Below are positions 1-7,801 of a DNA stretch of 64,000 nucleotides, piece by piece. The DNA is taken from the NCBI RefSeq assembly GCF_003112775.1, contig NZ_BFCH01000001.1, positions 62,001 to 126,000 of the forward strand. The letters run 5' to 3'. The stretch is from Mycobacterium montefiorense (GTDB lineage Bacteria > Actinomycetota > Actinomycetes > Mycobacteriales > Mycobacteriaceae). Position 1 is the stretch's first letter. The number at the start of each line of letters is the position of its first letter. The notes beneath the pieces were generated by a model, which saw only the letters and a list, made by a program, of their open reading frames with translations, did no database searches and was not told the DNA's origin. The position numbers were made by a program, and so were the translations under genes.

Positions 1-1
1 C

Positions 2-502
2 GGCTGGGTGGTCAAGTGCAAGGGCTGGAAGACCGACCCCAACGCCTACATCTACTTCACCATCCAAGAGCAGAACTGGAAGCGCACCGCCGAGGCCATC
101 GGTCGCCCCGAGTGGGTCGAGGACCCGGGCTACAAGGATGCGCGGGCCCGTCAGGACAAACTCTTCGACATCTTTGCCGAGATCGAGAAGTGGCTGGCGG
201 ACAAGACGAAGTGGGAAGCGGTCGACATCCTGCGCGAGTGGGAGGTGCCGTGCGCGCCTGTCATGTCCATGAAGGATCTCGCCGAGGACAAGGATCTGCG
301 CAAGAGCGGAACCATCGTCGAGGTGGAGCAGAAGGGCCGCGGCACGTTCCTGACGGTCGGGAGCCCGATCAAGTTCTCCTCCTTCAAGCCCGAGATCAAG
401 GGTGCGCCGCTGCTCGGCGAGCACACTGACGAGGTGTTGGCCGAATTGGGATATGACGCCGAAACCGTCGCCGGATGGCGGCAGGACGCGATCGTCGTCT
501 AG
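2..502 (+). CDS. frc: Formyl-CoA:oxalate CoA-transferase, C-terminal part (copy 1)
   Basis: This is the C-terminal 166 residues of a family III (CaiB/BaiF) CoA-transferase; the reading frame is open at the left edge, so the start lies outside the window. It contains the family's tail features, including [19 protein letters not shown] and [18 protein letters not shown]. These are closely matched by the complete copy at 2580-3809, which supports the same enzyme type. Frc moves CoA from formyl-CoA to oxalate, giving oxalyl-CoA and formate in the cytoplasm. The rest of the pathway follows on the right: transporters, formate dehydrogenase and the glyoxylate genes. The gene ends before a GC-rich tandem repeat and a strong hairpin. 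The exact CoA acceptor cannot be proven from this fragment, but the context favours oxalate. Confidence 0.8.
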   Translation, partial: GWVVKCKGWKTDPNAYIYFTIQEQNWKRTAEAIGRPEWVEDPGYKDARARQDKLFDIFAEIEKWLADKTKWEAVDILREWEVPCAPVMSMKDLAEDKDLRKSGTIVEVEQKGRGTFLTVGSPIKFSSFKPEIKGAPLLGEHTDEVLAELGYDAETVAGWRQDAIVV

Positions 503-513
503 GAAACGGGGGG

Positions 514-580
514 CGCGCCCCGCGCCTGCGCGCCCCGCGCCTGCGCGCCCCGCGCCTGCGCGCCCCGCGCCTGCGCGCCC
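514..580. repeat. Four tandem copies of a 15-bp GC-rich unit
   Basis: The unit CGCCCCGCGCCTGCG is repeated four times without mismatch from 516 to 575, with partial units on both sides. It sits 12 bp past the frc stop codon and before the terminator hairpin. It does not form a gene. It looks like a replication-slippage minisatellite and may differ in copy number between isolates. Confidence 0.9.
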
Positions 581-603
581 CCCAATCGCCGGGTCACGGC
601 GGG

Positions 604-636
604 AATGACCCCAGGGATTCGCTCCCTGGGGTCATT
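604..636. terminator. Strong bidirectional terminator hairpin
   Basis: A perfect 14-bp inverted repeat (AATGACCCCAGGGA and its complement) encloses the 5-nt loop TTCGC. It lies between the convergent frc (plus) and OFA transporter (minus) genes. The right side is followed by a short T-rich run (TTTCT), and the left arm begins with AA, so it could act in both directions. Confidence 0.75.
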
Positions 637-737
637 TCTATGTCCGCTTACGGTGCCGTGACGTCCGCTTAGGGTGGGACCACGGCTGGCCGAGGCGAGA
701 TGAGATCGGGGGACAGCGTCGGGCCTTGCCGAATGAG

Positions 738-2087
738 TCAATTCGGCAGGTGACAGACGGGATAGCCGGGGCGCTGAAGGCGCCGTGGTGCGATGGCGGC
801 GGCGCACAGGCAGAGCAAGCCGATGGCGACGAAAGCGGCCCCGAGCCGACCAGTTGGTATCAGCAGAGCGGGCAGTCCCACTCCGATCAGACCGCCGAAG
901 ATCTTGGCGCTGTAAACCAGCCCGAAATTACCGACCGCACTGCGCTCTCCGAAATAATCGGCGACCAGATTGATGAACAGCGAATAGAAGGCTCCGCCGG
1001 CCAATCCGCCGAGCGCGGCAAACGCAACGAATCCGACGGTGGATCCGGCCGAAGCCGAGAACGCCAGGCCCAACAGCGCGGCGCCCTCGATACCCAACGC
1101 CAGACTCAACGTCTGACGTCTGCCATATCGGTCCGAAAAGCGACTCGCGATGATGCGCCCGCCGCCATTGACCAGAGCCAGCACGGCAACGGCGGCCGCG
1201 CCGACAACGAGCGGCAGGCCGTGGACGATGGCGATGCTCGGCACGTACACGATGGTCAGCAGCGCCGCGGCCGACGCCACCATCACAATGAGATACACCA
1301 GGAAGAAGGCCGACGTCCGGGCCGCCTCGCTGGGCCAATACTGCCGTATCGCAGGGGCGTTGCCTAACAGGCTGCGATTCATCCGCTTGTCGACTCCCCA
1401 CAATCTTGGGTCGACCTCGGCCGGCCACCAGTAGGGCGGTGGGTCCCGAAAAAAGACGACGCACATCGTCACGACGACGAGTACGCAAAGCCCGACGGTC
1501 GTGAAAACGGGCCCGAGGTTGTCGGGGTGCAGCCCGAAAGCGAACAGCACGACAAACGGAACCGCGCCGCAACCGAATGCACCTGATACCAGCGACACTT
1601 TCGCGCCGCGTTGCTCGGGATACCAATGTGCAACGGTGGATAGGCAAGTGGCGTAGACGATCCCGGCGCCGGTACCACACAGCACTGAGTAACCCAGTAC
1701 CGCGAGGCCGAGATTGCCGGTGCAGGAAAGCGTCAGCGGCCCGATGGCGGACAAAACGGCACCGATCGACATCGCGGTCGACGGGCCGACACCTAAGCGC
1801 CGCCTCAGTGTTGGGGTAGCCGCCGTGGCAGCTGCCTGGAAAACCACCCATAGAGCCAGCACCCAGAAAGCACCGGCGGCAGGGGAGTGATGAGGCCGCT
1901 GCACGGCGACAACAGCGACTCCGTAGCCAAATTGGAGCATGCTGATGGCGGCCATCGCTGTCCACGGCAGCCAGAGCATCCAGGCTCTCGAACGCGCCAT
2001 GATGTCGTGCGGTCGCTCGCCGATACGGTACGAGCAGCCATGCGCTCTAATCTGCAGAACCGAGATTCCGTCGCCTCCGGACATCAT
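738..2087 (-). CDS. OFA-family major facilitator transporter, oxalate/formate type (copy 1)
   Basis: This 449-residue, 12-helix MFS protein resembles the oxalate:formate antiporter (OFA) family and would exchange small carboxylates across the cytoplasmic membrane. Visible features are the WLPWTAMAAISMLQFGYG first helix, the WYPEQRGAK loop after helix 4, the DRYGRRQTL loop in the second half and the GGLAGGAFYSLFINLVADYFGE segment. A second copy lies at 4126-5520. I start at the ATG at 2087 because AAAGGGG stands 5 nt upstream; a GTG at 2114 would overlap the palindromic operator TGCATACAGTATGCA. It is divergent from frc copy 2. The operator suggests control by the GntR protein of the island. 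The substrate is inferred from family and neighbours. Confidence 0.85.
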   Translation of the reverse strand: MMSGGDGISVLQIRAHGCSYRIGERPHDIMARSRAWMLWLPWTAMAAISMLQFGYGVAVVAVQRPHHSPAAGAFWVLALWVVFQAAATAATPTLRRRLGVGPSTAMSIGAVLSAIGPLTLSCTGNLGLAVLGYSVLCGTGAGIVYATCLSTVAHWYPEQRGAKVSLVSGAFGCGAVPFVVLFAFGLHPDNLGPVFTTVGLCVLVVVTMCVVFFRDPPPYWWPAEVDPRLWGVDKRMNRSLLGNAPAIRQYWPSEAARTSAFFLVYLIVMVASAAALLTIVYVPSIAIVHGLPLVVGAAAVAVLALVNGGGRIIASRFSDRYGRRQTLSLALGIEGAALLGLAFSASAGSTVGFVAFAALGGLAGGAFYSLFINLVADYFGERSAVGNFGLVYSAKIFGGLIGVGLPALLIPTGRLGAAFVAIGLLCLCAAAIAPRRLQRPGYPVCHLPN

Positions 2088-2098
2088 GATAACCCCTT

Positions 2099-2113
2099 TG
2101 CATACAGTATGCA
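2099..2113. promoter_or_regulatory. Palindromic operator, site 1 (candidate GntR box)
   Basis: TGCATACAGTATGCA is a 15-bp palindrome broken only at its central base. It lies 11 bp upstream of the transporter start at 2087, next to its ribosome binding site. The same pattern (YGYATACNGTATNCA) recurs at 2337, 10694, 19258 and 22138. Confidence 0.75.
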
Positions 2114-2336
2114 CTTGTTGTACTCCTGATCACACTGTGTGTCCAGGGGCGGCCGAGCAACCCCGCGCCTGACGCGCTCCCGACGCGTGAGCGCCCCTGG
2201 CGCAACGCTATTCGGCAAACAACTTTGGCTAACTAATTCGTTGCCGCGGGTGCCCGACAGTGTCCATTCCATCGGTGGTGCGGCGTTTACGAGGGGATTG
2301 GCGCTAGACAATTCGCCTGTGATTGGTAACACTGTT

Positions 2337-2351
2337 CGTATACGGTATACA
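2337..2351. promoter_or_regulatory. Palindromic operator, site 2 (candidate GntR box)
   Basis: CGTATACGGTATACA matches YGYATACNGTATNCA. The inner GTATACGGTATAC is symmetric around the central base. It lies about 230 bp upstream of frc copy 2, on the frc side of the divergent region, so it probably serves the frc promoter. Confidence 0.65.
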
Positions 2352-2579
2352 GTCTGCAGAAGACAGCGAGTCTTGTCGCCGGCCGTGGCAGCCAAATCCA
2401 CGGCTTCGGCGGCTGCTGCTGTGCGGAGAGCCGGGTGGGCAGCAGGCCCTGAGGAAGTTGAGGAACAGTGGGCACCTTATCCCGGCCGTCGGTAACCCGA
2501 ATCCGCACGGGCAGTGGGCTACTCGGCGCCCAGCGCGACGCGACTATCAGCCACAACGACAACTCTCAGGGGAGATCTC

Positions 2580-3809
2580 ATGGGTAAGGCACTAGACGGC
2601 GTTCGGGTGCTCGATATGACTCACGTCCAGTCGGGGCCTTCTGCTACGCAGATGCTCGCCTGGTTGGGCGCCGATGTCATCAAGCTCGAAACACCAAGTG
2701 GCGGAGACGTCACACGCAGCCAGCTGCGCGACCTCGCTGATGTGGACAGCCTCTATTTCACGATGCTCAACTGCAACAAGCGCAGTGTGACCGTCAACAT
2801 GAAAAGCGAAGACGGTAAGGAGATCTTCCGCAGGCTGGCGGCACGCGCCGACGTTCTGGTGGAGAACTTCGGTCCCGGCGTCGTCGACCGGTTCGGCTTC
2901 AGTTGGGCCCGGCTGCAGGAGATCAACCCGGGGTTGATCTATGCGTCGATCAAAGGGTTCGGACCGGGTAAGTACTTCGACTTCAAGGCGTACGAAATCA
3001 TCGCCCAGGCGATGGGCGGGGCCATGGCCACAACGGGTTTCGAAGATGGTCCGCCCACGGCTACGGGTGCACAAATCGGCGATTCGGGTACCGGGATTCA
3101 CCTCGTCGCCGCGATCCTTGCTGCGCTGCTCCAGCGCACCAACACTGGCCGTGGGCAACGTGTTGAGGTGGCGATGCAGTCGGCCGTACTCAACCTCTGC
3201 CGGGTGAAGCTGCGTGATCAGCAACGGCTCGCCCATGGCCCACTGCACGAATACCCCAACGAGCGCTTCGGCGACGAGGTGCCCAGAGCTGGCAACGCGT
3301 CCGGGGGAGGCCAACCGGGATGGGCTGTTCGGACCAAAGGGGGCGGCCCCAACGACTACATCTATGTGATCGTCCAGCCGGCCGGATGGGCGCCGCTCGC
3401 ACAGCTCATCGGTCGACCCGACCTCGCCGATCACCAGGATTGGGCTCGTCCGGAAGATCGACTACCCAAGCTGGACAAGGTTTTCGCCTTGATCGAGGAC
3501 TGGAGTCAACGGCACACCAAGTGGGAAGCGATGGAGGCGCTCAATGAGATCAATGTGCCCTGCGGTCCGGTACTGAGCACCAAAGAGCTGATCGAAGACC
3601 AGACACTGGCAGATCTGGACGCGATCGTCACTGTCGAGCACCCCGAGCGCGGGACGTTCAAGACCGTCGGCAGCCCGCTCCGGCTCTCTGACTCGCCGGT
3701 CGACGTCGTGCGTCCACCCCTGCTGGGCGAGCACACCCAGGAAATCTGCTTGGAACTCGGCTATTCGCCAGATCAGTTGCAGCGCTTGCGAAGCGCCGGA
3801 GTGATCTGA
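2580..3809 (+). CDS. frc: Formyl-CoA:oxalate CoA-transferase (copy 2)
   Basis: This complete 409-residue family III CoA-transferase makes oxalyl-CoA from oxalate and formyl-CoA. The N-terminal half shows LDGVRVLDMTHVQSGPSATQ and LGADVIKLE, typical of the CaiB/BaiF fold. GAQIGDSGTGIH places the catalytic aspartate at residue 168, matching Asp169 of the Oxalobacter enzyme. The C-terminal part matches copy 1 at the left edge (PNDYIYVIVQ, WEAMEALNEINVPCGPV, PPLLGEHTQE). The ATG at 2580 is preceded by AGGGGAGA. The OFA transporter at 4126 follows on the same strand, and a palindromic operator lies upstream. Related CoA-transferases acting on other acids share this fold, but the transporters and formate dehydrogenase nearby make oxalate the best assignment. 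Confidence 0.88.
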   Translation: MGKALDGVRVLDMTHVQSGPSATQMLAWLGADVIKLETPSGGDVTRSQLRDLADVDSLYFTMLNCNKRSVTVNMKSEDGKEIFRRLAARADVLVENFGPGVVDRFGFSWARLQEINPGLIYASIKGFGPGKYFDFKAYEIIAQAMGGAMATTGFEDGPPTATGAQIGDSGTGIHLVAAILAALLQRTNTGRGQRVEVAMQSAVLNLCRVKLRDQQRLAHGPLHEYPNERFGDEVPRAGNASGGGQPGWAVRTKGGGPNDYIYVIVQPAGWAPLAQLIGRPDLADHQDWARPEDRLPKLDKVFALIEDWSQRHTKWEAMEALNEINVPCGPVLSTKELIEDQTLADLDAIVTVEHPERGTFKTVGSPLRLSDSPVDVVRPPLLGEHTQEICLELGYSPDQLQRLRSAGVI

Positions 3810-4125
3810 GCTGACACGGGCATGAGAAGCATCTAGAGATCCACTGGCTCGGCGAAGAAGGATCCGGTTGTGGGAGATGGCCGCGCGCAGCTCGGTGCAA
3901 GACCGAGGTGGATCATGACTGGCCGGCCACGGCTTCGGGTGTCCGGTGTCGCTACCAGAGTGCGTTGTGCGGGCGAAATCACCGGTCGTGCACCGCCATA
4001 GCGCCCGCGGGTCAGGAATCTCCCCCGATATCGAACCAAGCCATCAGCCCGATGGCCGCCGCGTCGTTCGACGCGAGCAGCCATCGAGCCGACCCTTTAT
4101 GCCCATTTTCGAAAGTGAGTCAACG
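3810..4125. other. Intergenic spacer between frc and OFA transporter
   Basis: This 316-bp stretch lies between two plus-strand genes. I see no convincing gene, RNA or copy of the island's palindrome here. An in-frame extension of the downstream ORF runs back to 3946, but it is unlike any OFA N-terminus. Confidence 0.6.
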
Positions 4126-5520
4126 ATGTCTTCAACTCTCGCAACCTATCGCGAGGTGATCGATGCGAACGGTCGCATCTATCGCGTCGGCGAAACTGAT
4201 CGCGAACTGCTCGGCAGATCCCGATCCTCGATGGTCTGGTTGCCGTGGATCGCGATGATGGCAGTCAGTGTTTTTGAATACGGCTACGGCGCTGCCGCCG
4301 ATACCCTGCGCCATGCTCATGGCTGGAGCCTGTCCGAAACCTTCTGGCTGCTCTCAGTCTGGGCCGTGTTTCAGGCGGCCGTCGCCTATCCCGCCGGCCG
4401 TCTGAGGGAGAAGGGAATCACCTCGGCGAGGTCGACGATGTTGGCCGCAGCCGTGTTGTCCGCATTGGGCTTCGTCGCCGTTGCCCACAGCAGCAATCTG
4501 GTCGTGGCTTTCCTTGGATTCGCGGTGTGCGGTGGCTGCGGCGTCGGATTGGTGTATTCGACGGGTATCACCATCGTCGGTAAGTGGTATCCAGAGCGGC
4601 GAGGCGCCAAGACGGGGTTCGTTTGTGGCGGATTTGCCTACGGCGCAGTTCCTTTCATCTTCATCTTCAGTTACGCGCTGCATCCCAACACTTATGTATG
4701 GGTTCTCGACCTGGTGGGTGCCTTCATGCTCGTGGTCCTCACGGTATGTGGTGCCTATTTTCAGGATCCACCAAAGAACTGGTGGCCGGCGGACGTCGAC
4801 CCGCTGCAGCACGCCGCCGCCAACGCCGACGCCAGGAGCCTTCAGAAGAACCCGCCTGCGGTCCGCCAATTCGGTCCGGTCGAGGCACTCAAAACGGGTA
4901 TGTTGCCGTTGATGTGGGTGTCGTTGGGGATTACCACCGGCGTCTCGCTGTTCGGCATCAGCTACATGGTTCCGTTCGCCAAACACCTTGGCTTCGGCGC
5001 GATGATCGTGGCTTCATCGGCGGGCGCCCTTTCGATCATCAATGGTGTCGGCCGCGCGGTGACCGGTTATGTCTCGGACCGGATCGGTCGTAAGCAAACG
5101 CTGTTGATCGTGCTGCTGGTGTCGGTCGTAGCCCTGATCGGCCTGCTCTACACCGGGCTCGCCAAGAACGAGATCGCCTTCATCTTCTTTGCCGTCCTCG
5201 TCGGGTTCGGCGGCGGTGCTTTCTATCCGCTGTTCGCCACCTTGACCACCGACTACTTCGGTGAAAACAACAACGCCAGCAACTACGGCATCGTATACAG
5301 CGCCAAGCTGGTCGGCTCGATCCTGGGAATTGGTGTGGGCGCCAGCGTGATTGACGCCTGGGGCTACACCGGTGCCTACTGGCTGGCCGCGGCAAGCGCG
5401 CTGCTCTCAGCCGGCACTGCGGCGTTGTTGCGGCAGCCGGGACGACGGAAAGGCGATGTGGTGGTTTCCCAGCCGGTCGTCAGTCAGGCCACGCCCTCGG
5501 CACCGTCGGCGGCTTCCTGA
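4126..5520 (+). CDS. OFA-family major facilitator transporter, oxalate/formate type (copy 2)
   Basis: This 464-residue, 12-helix MFS transporter of the oxalate/formate antiporter family would bring oxalate in or exchange it for formate at the inner membrane. It shares a layout with the copy at 738-2087: WLPWIAMMAVSVFEYGYG, WYPERRGAKTGFVCGGFAYG, YVSDRIGRKQTLL and GFGGGAFYPLFATLTTDYFGE. I start at the ATG at 4126 because GAAAGTGAG lies 6 nt upstream; longer starts at 3946 and 4099 are open. It is downstream of frc copy 2 on the same strand, so co-expression is likely. Its 3' end overlaps the convergent gntR gene by 37 nt. Two diverged copies may differ in substrate or direction of transport. 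Confidence 0.86.
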   Translation: MSSTLATYREVIDANGRIYRVGETDRELLGRSRSSMVWLPWIAMMAVSVFEYGYGAAADTLRHAHGWSLSETFWLLSVWAVFQAAVAYPAGRLREKGITSARSTMLAAAVLSALGFVAVAHSSNLVVAFLGFAVCGGCGVGLVYSTGITIVGKWYPERRGAKTGFVCGGFAYGAVPFIFIFSYALHPNTYVWVLDLVGAFMLVVLTVCGAYFQDPPKNWWPADVDPLQHAAANADARSLQKNPPAVRQFGPVEALKTGMLPLMWVSLGITTGVSLFGISYMVPFAKHLGFGAMIVASSAGALSIINGVGRAVTGYVSDRIGRKQTLLIVLLVSVVALIGLLYTGLAKNEIAFIFFAVLVGFGGGAFYPLFATLTTDYFGENNNASNYGIVYSAKLVGSILGIGVGASVIDAWGYTGAYWLAAASALLSAGTAALLRQPGRRKGDVVVSQPVVSQATPSAPSAAS

Positions 5521-6194
5521 CGTCGCTGATGGTAGACCTCGCGGGTGCGTTCGGTGTGGCGGCGCATCAGATCTCCGGCACGCTTGCCGCTGCGCCCGGC
5601 GATCGCCTCGATCAGCTCGGAGTGTTCGTCCAAGGCATCTTTGCTGCGGGCTAACGCGATGGGCTCGTAGTACCAGCGGACCCGGCGGCCGACCTGGCCG
5701 ATGAGGTTGGCCAGCACGCTGTTGGCCGACATCGCAACGATATAGGAGTGAAAGGCGTCGTTGGCGGTGACAAGACCTTCCTTGTCACCGCCGGCGAGTG
5801 CCTTCTCCCCGGTGCGGTGCAATTCCCAGAGACGGTCGACTTGGGGCGGCTTGGCGGCGCGGGCGGCCAACCTGGCCGACTCGGCTTCAAGCAGAGTTCG
5901 CACGGCCAGCAGCTCGTCGGCCTCGGCATCGGTGGGCACGTGGACAAATGCGCCCAACGCAGGGCGCAGATCCACCCAGCCCTCGCTTTGCAAGCGCTGC
6001 AACGCCTCTCGAATGGGTTGCCGACTCACGCCCAGCTGAGCCGCTAACTCGTTCTCCACCAGATGTTGGCCGGGCCGCAGCTCGCGGGTGATGATCAGTT
6101 CCATCAGCGCCTCATAGGCCGCCTCACGCAACGGCGCCGGACGCTCCAGTCTCATCCGCGACCCAACCTCGCTCGGCGCGCTGGTGGTGGCCAT
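5484..6194 (-). CDS. GntR-family transcriptional regulator with FCD domain
   Basis: This 236-residue DNA-binding regulator has an N-terminal winged helix (residues 25-85; recognition region NELAAQLGVSRQPIREALQ) and a C-terminal FCD ligand domain. The FCD metal-site residues are visible as Asp146 and His149 (NDAFH), His191 (DEHSEL) and His213 (RRHTER). FCD regulators usually sense small organic acids. Lying inside the oxalate genes, it is the best candidate to bind the repeated YGYATACNGTATNCA palindrome. I start at the ATG at 6194, preceded by GAGGGAAG; an upstream ATG at 6209 lacks good spacing. Two degenerate operator copies upstream suggest autoregulation. The effector (oxalate, oxalyl-CoA or glyoxylate) is unknown. 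Confidence 0.87.
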   Translation of the reverse strand: MATTSAPSEVGSRMRLERPAPLREAAYEALMELIITRELRPGQHLVENELAAQLGVSRQPIREALQRLQSEGWVDLRPALGAFVHVPTDAEADELLAVRTLLEAESARLAARAAKPPQVDRLWELHRTGEKALAGGDKEGLVTANDAFHSYIVAMSANSVLANLIGQVGRRVRWYYEPIALARSKDALDEHSELIEAIAGRSGKRAGDLMRRHTERTREVYHQRRQEAADGAEGVA

Positions 6195-6253
6195 GAAGAC
6201 TTCCCTCATTCCCGTCCTGGTTAATCGAGATTTACCGACTCAGAGATGTATGT

Positions 6254-6268
6254 AGCATACAGTCCACA
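6254..6268. promoter_or_regulatory. Degenerate operator copy upstream of gntR
   Basis: AGCATACAGTCCACA keeps the GCATACAGT half of the island palindrome, but the second half is altered. It is 60 bp upstream of the gntR start and could support weak autoregulation. Confidence 0.35.
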
Positions 6269-6320
6269 ACAAGCAACTGGGCCACTTCGACACTGTGAAA
6301 TCTGCAGCTTTTCTCAAGGT

Positions 6321-6335
6321 TATATACAGGATACA
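6321..6335. promoter_or_regulatory. Second degenerate operator copy upstream of gntR
   Basis: TATATACAGGATACA matches YGYATACNGTATNCA at all but two of the defined positions. It lies about 53 bp beyond the other weak site, so the two sites would sit five helical turns apart in front of gntR. Confidence 0.35.
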
Positions 6336-6416
6336 GGCAGGTGGACCGGGTAGATGCCAGATAGCAAATATTGCGACGTGATTCGCCGCGCTTGCACGGT
6401 CAAGACAAAAAGCAAC

Positions 6417-6454
6417 GGGTTGGCGAGCAGCACAACTGATCTGCTCGCCAACCC
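6417..6454 (-). terminator. Hairpin terminator of the pnt-fdh operon
   Basis: The arms GGGTTGGCGAGCAG and CTGCTCGCCAACCC form a perfect 14-bp stem around a 10-nt loop. The hairpin lies about 65 bp past the fdh stop codon in the direction of transcription. It lacks a strong U tract, as is common in mycobacteria. Confidence 0.65.
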
Positions 6455-6520
6455 CGTGGGTCAAGCCGCCGGACGAAGCGGCGTCGCCGGTTTCAGGTGA
6501 ATGCCGGGGCCGATCCGGCC

Positions 6521-7696
6521 CTAGGCCGCACCGGATTTGGCAGTTGCGGTGTAAGACCGTGCCCCGACACCGGCCAGTGCGCCGCCGTCAACGATCAGAT
6601 ACTCATCGCGGATCGGCTTTCCGCCGAAGTAGCACTCCAGAATTTCCCTGGTACCGGCCGCATATCGAGTCTGCGCCGATAGCGTGGAGCCAGAGATATG
6701 CGGAGTCATGCCCTGATGGGGCATCGTGCGCCACGGGTGGTCGGCCGGTGCCGGCTGTGGGTACCACACGTCGCCGGCATAGCCCGCCAACTGACCACTT
6801 TCCAGCGCGCGGACGATGGCGGCCTGGTCGCAGATGAGCGCTCGCGCCGTATTAATAAGGTAGGCACCGCGTTTCATCGTCGCCAGCAGCTCGTCGTTGA
6901 ACAGACCCCGGGTCTCCGGGTGCAGGGGAGCGTTGATCGTCACCACATCGAGGTGAGGCACCATTTCCTGGACGCTGGGGTGGAAGGTCAGGTTCAGTTC
7001 TTTTTCGACCTCAGCGGGCAGCCGGTGCTTGTCGGTGTAGTGAAGGTGCACGTCGAACGGCGCCAGACGGCGAAGTACGGCGAGCCCGATTCGGCCGGCG
7101 GCGACGGTACCGACCTGCATTCCCTCCAGGTCGTAGGAACGTTGCACACAGTCGGCGATGTTCCACCCTCCGTCGATGACCCAATGATGCGATGGCAGGT
7201 AATTGCGAACCTGCGACAGAATCATCATGACAACGTGCTCAGCGACGCTGATGCTGTTACAGAAAGTGACCTCGGCGACCGTGATGCCGTGATCGATCGC
7301 CGCATCCAGATCGTAGTGATCCGAGCCGACGCCCGCGGTGACCGCCAACTTGAGTTTGGGGGCGCGCGCGATCCGTTCGGCGGTCAGGTAGGCCGGCCAA
7401 AACGGCTGTGATATCACCACTTCCGCGTCCGCGAGGTGCCGGTCAAACTCCGAATTGATGCCTTCTTTGTCCGAGATCACGACCAACTCGTGACCGAGGC
7501 TCTCCAGGTATGGACGTAGACCCAGTTCGCCGGAGACGCTGCCCAGCAGTGCACCCGGGGCGAAGTCGATGGCCGACGGAGTCGGCAGCGTCTGCCCGTC
7601 CGGGTAGCCGTCTAGGTGCGGCAGCCCGTCACGCGGGAATTCGATGGGATGCCCGGTTACCGGGTCGTCGTAAAGGACGCAAACCACTTTTGACAT
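6521..7696 (-). CDS. fdh: NAD-dependent formate dehydrogenase
   Basis: This 391-residue cytoplasmic enzyme oxidises formate to CO2 and makes NADH. It is of the D-2-hydroxyacid dehydrogenase fold and closely resembles the Pseudomonas sp. 101 enzyme. Catalytic and binding residues are all present, one position later than in that enzyme: Asn147 (FCNSISVAEH), Arg285 (NTARALICD), Gln314 (WYPQPAP) and His333 (MTPHISG). The cofactor site VGTVAAGRIG at 195-204 and Asp222 (HYTDKHRLP) point to NAD rather than NADP. AAAGGAA precedes the ATG. It is the last gene after pntAa-pntAb-pntB, so its NADH can be turned into NADPH. Formate is the product of Frc and oxalyl-CoA decarboxylation, which fits the island. 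Confidence 0.93.
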   Translation of the reverse strand: MSKVVCVLYDDPVTGHPIEFPRDGLPHLDGYPDGQTLPTPSAIDFAPGALLGSVSGELGLRPYLESLGHELVVISDKEGINSEFDRHLADAEVVISQPFWPAYLTAERIARAPKLKLAVTAGVGSDHYDLDAAIDHGITVAEVTFCNSISVAEHVVMMILSQVRNYLPSHHWVIDGGWNIADCVQRSYDLEGMQVGTVAAGRIGLAVLRRLAPFDVHLHYTDKHRLPAEVEKELNLTFHPSVQEMVPHLDVVTINAPLHPETRGLFNDELLATMKRGAYLINTARALICDQAAIVRALESGQLAGYAGDVWYPQPAPADHPWRTMPHQGMTPHISGSTLSAQTRYAAGTREILECYFGGKPIRDEYLIVDGGALAGVGARSYTATAKSGAA

Positions 7697-7801
7697 AGAA
7701 ACTCAATTCCTTTCTAACCGCCGATCCTCGGCTCTTTTTCCTGCCGCCGCGCTGATGTGGCGGTCAAGTTTGTTTGGCTGCGCGGCAATCCCGGCGCGCT
7801 T

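Larger units (their letters stand above)
2088..2579. other. Divergent intergenic region with two operators
   Basis: This 492-bp stretch separates the minus-strand transporter from plus-strand frc copy 2. I see no credible gene in it. It holds the two palindromes listed separately, close to 2106 and 2344, and presumably both promoters. The ribosome binding site of frc, AGGGGAGA, lies at its right end. Confidence 0.7.
6195..6520. other. Intergenic region upstream of gntR and downstream of fdh
   Basis: This 326-bp stretch separates fdh and gntR, both on the minus strand. It contains a terminator-like hairpin for the fdh operon (6417-6454) and two weak copies of the island palindrome. No gene is supported. 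Confidence 0.6.

Noticed and set aside
514..580. Short tandem repeat considered as a CRISPR array
   Set aside because: Units are 15 bp and directly adjacent without spacers, and no cas genes are present.
3946..4125. N-terminal extension of OFA transporter copy 2
   Set aside because: The extra 60 residues are unlike any OFA start, and a good ribosome binding site precedes the ATG at 4126.
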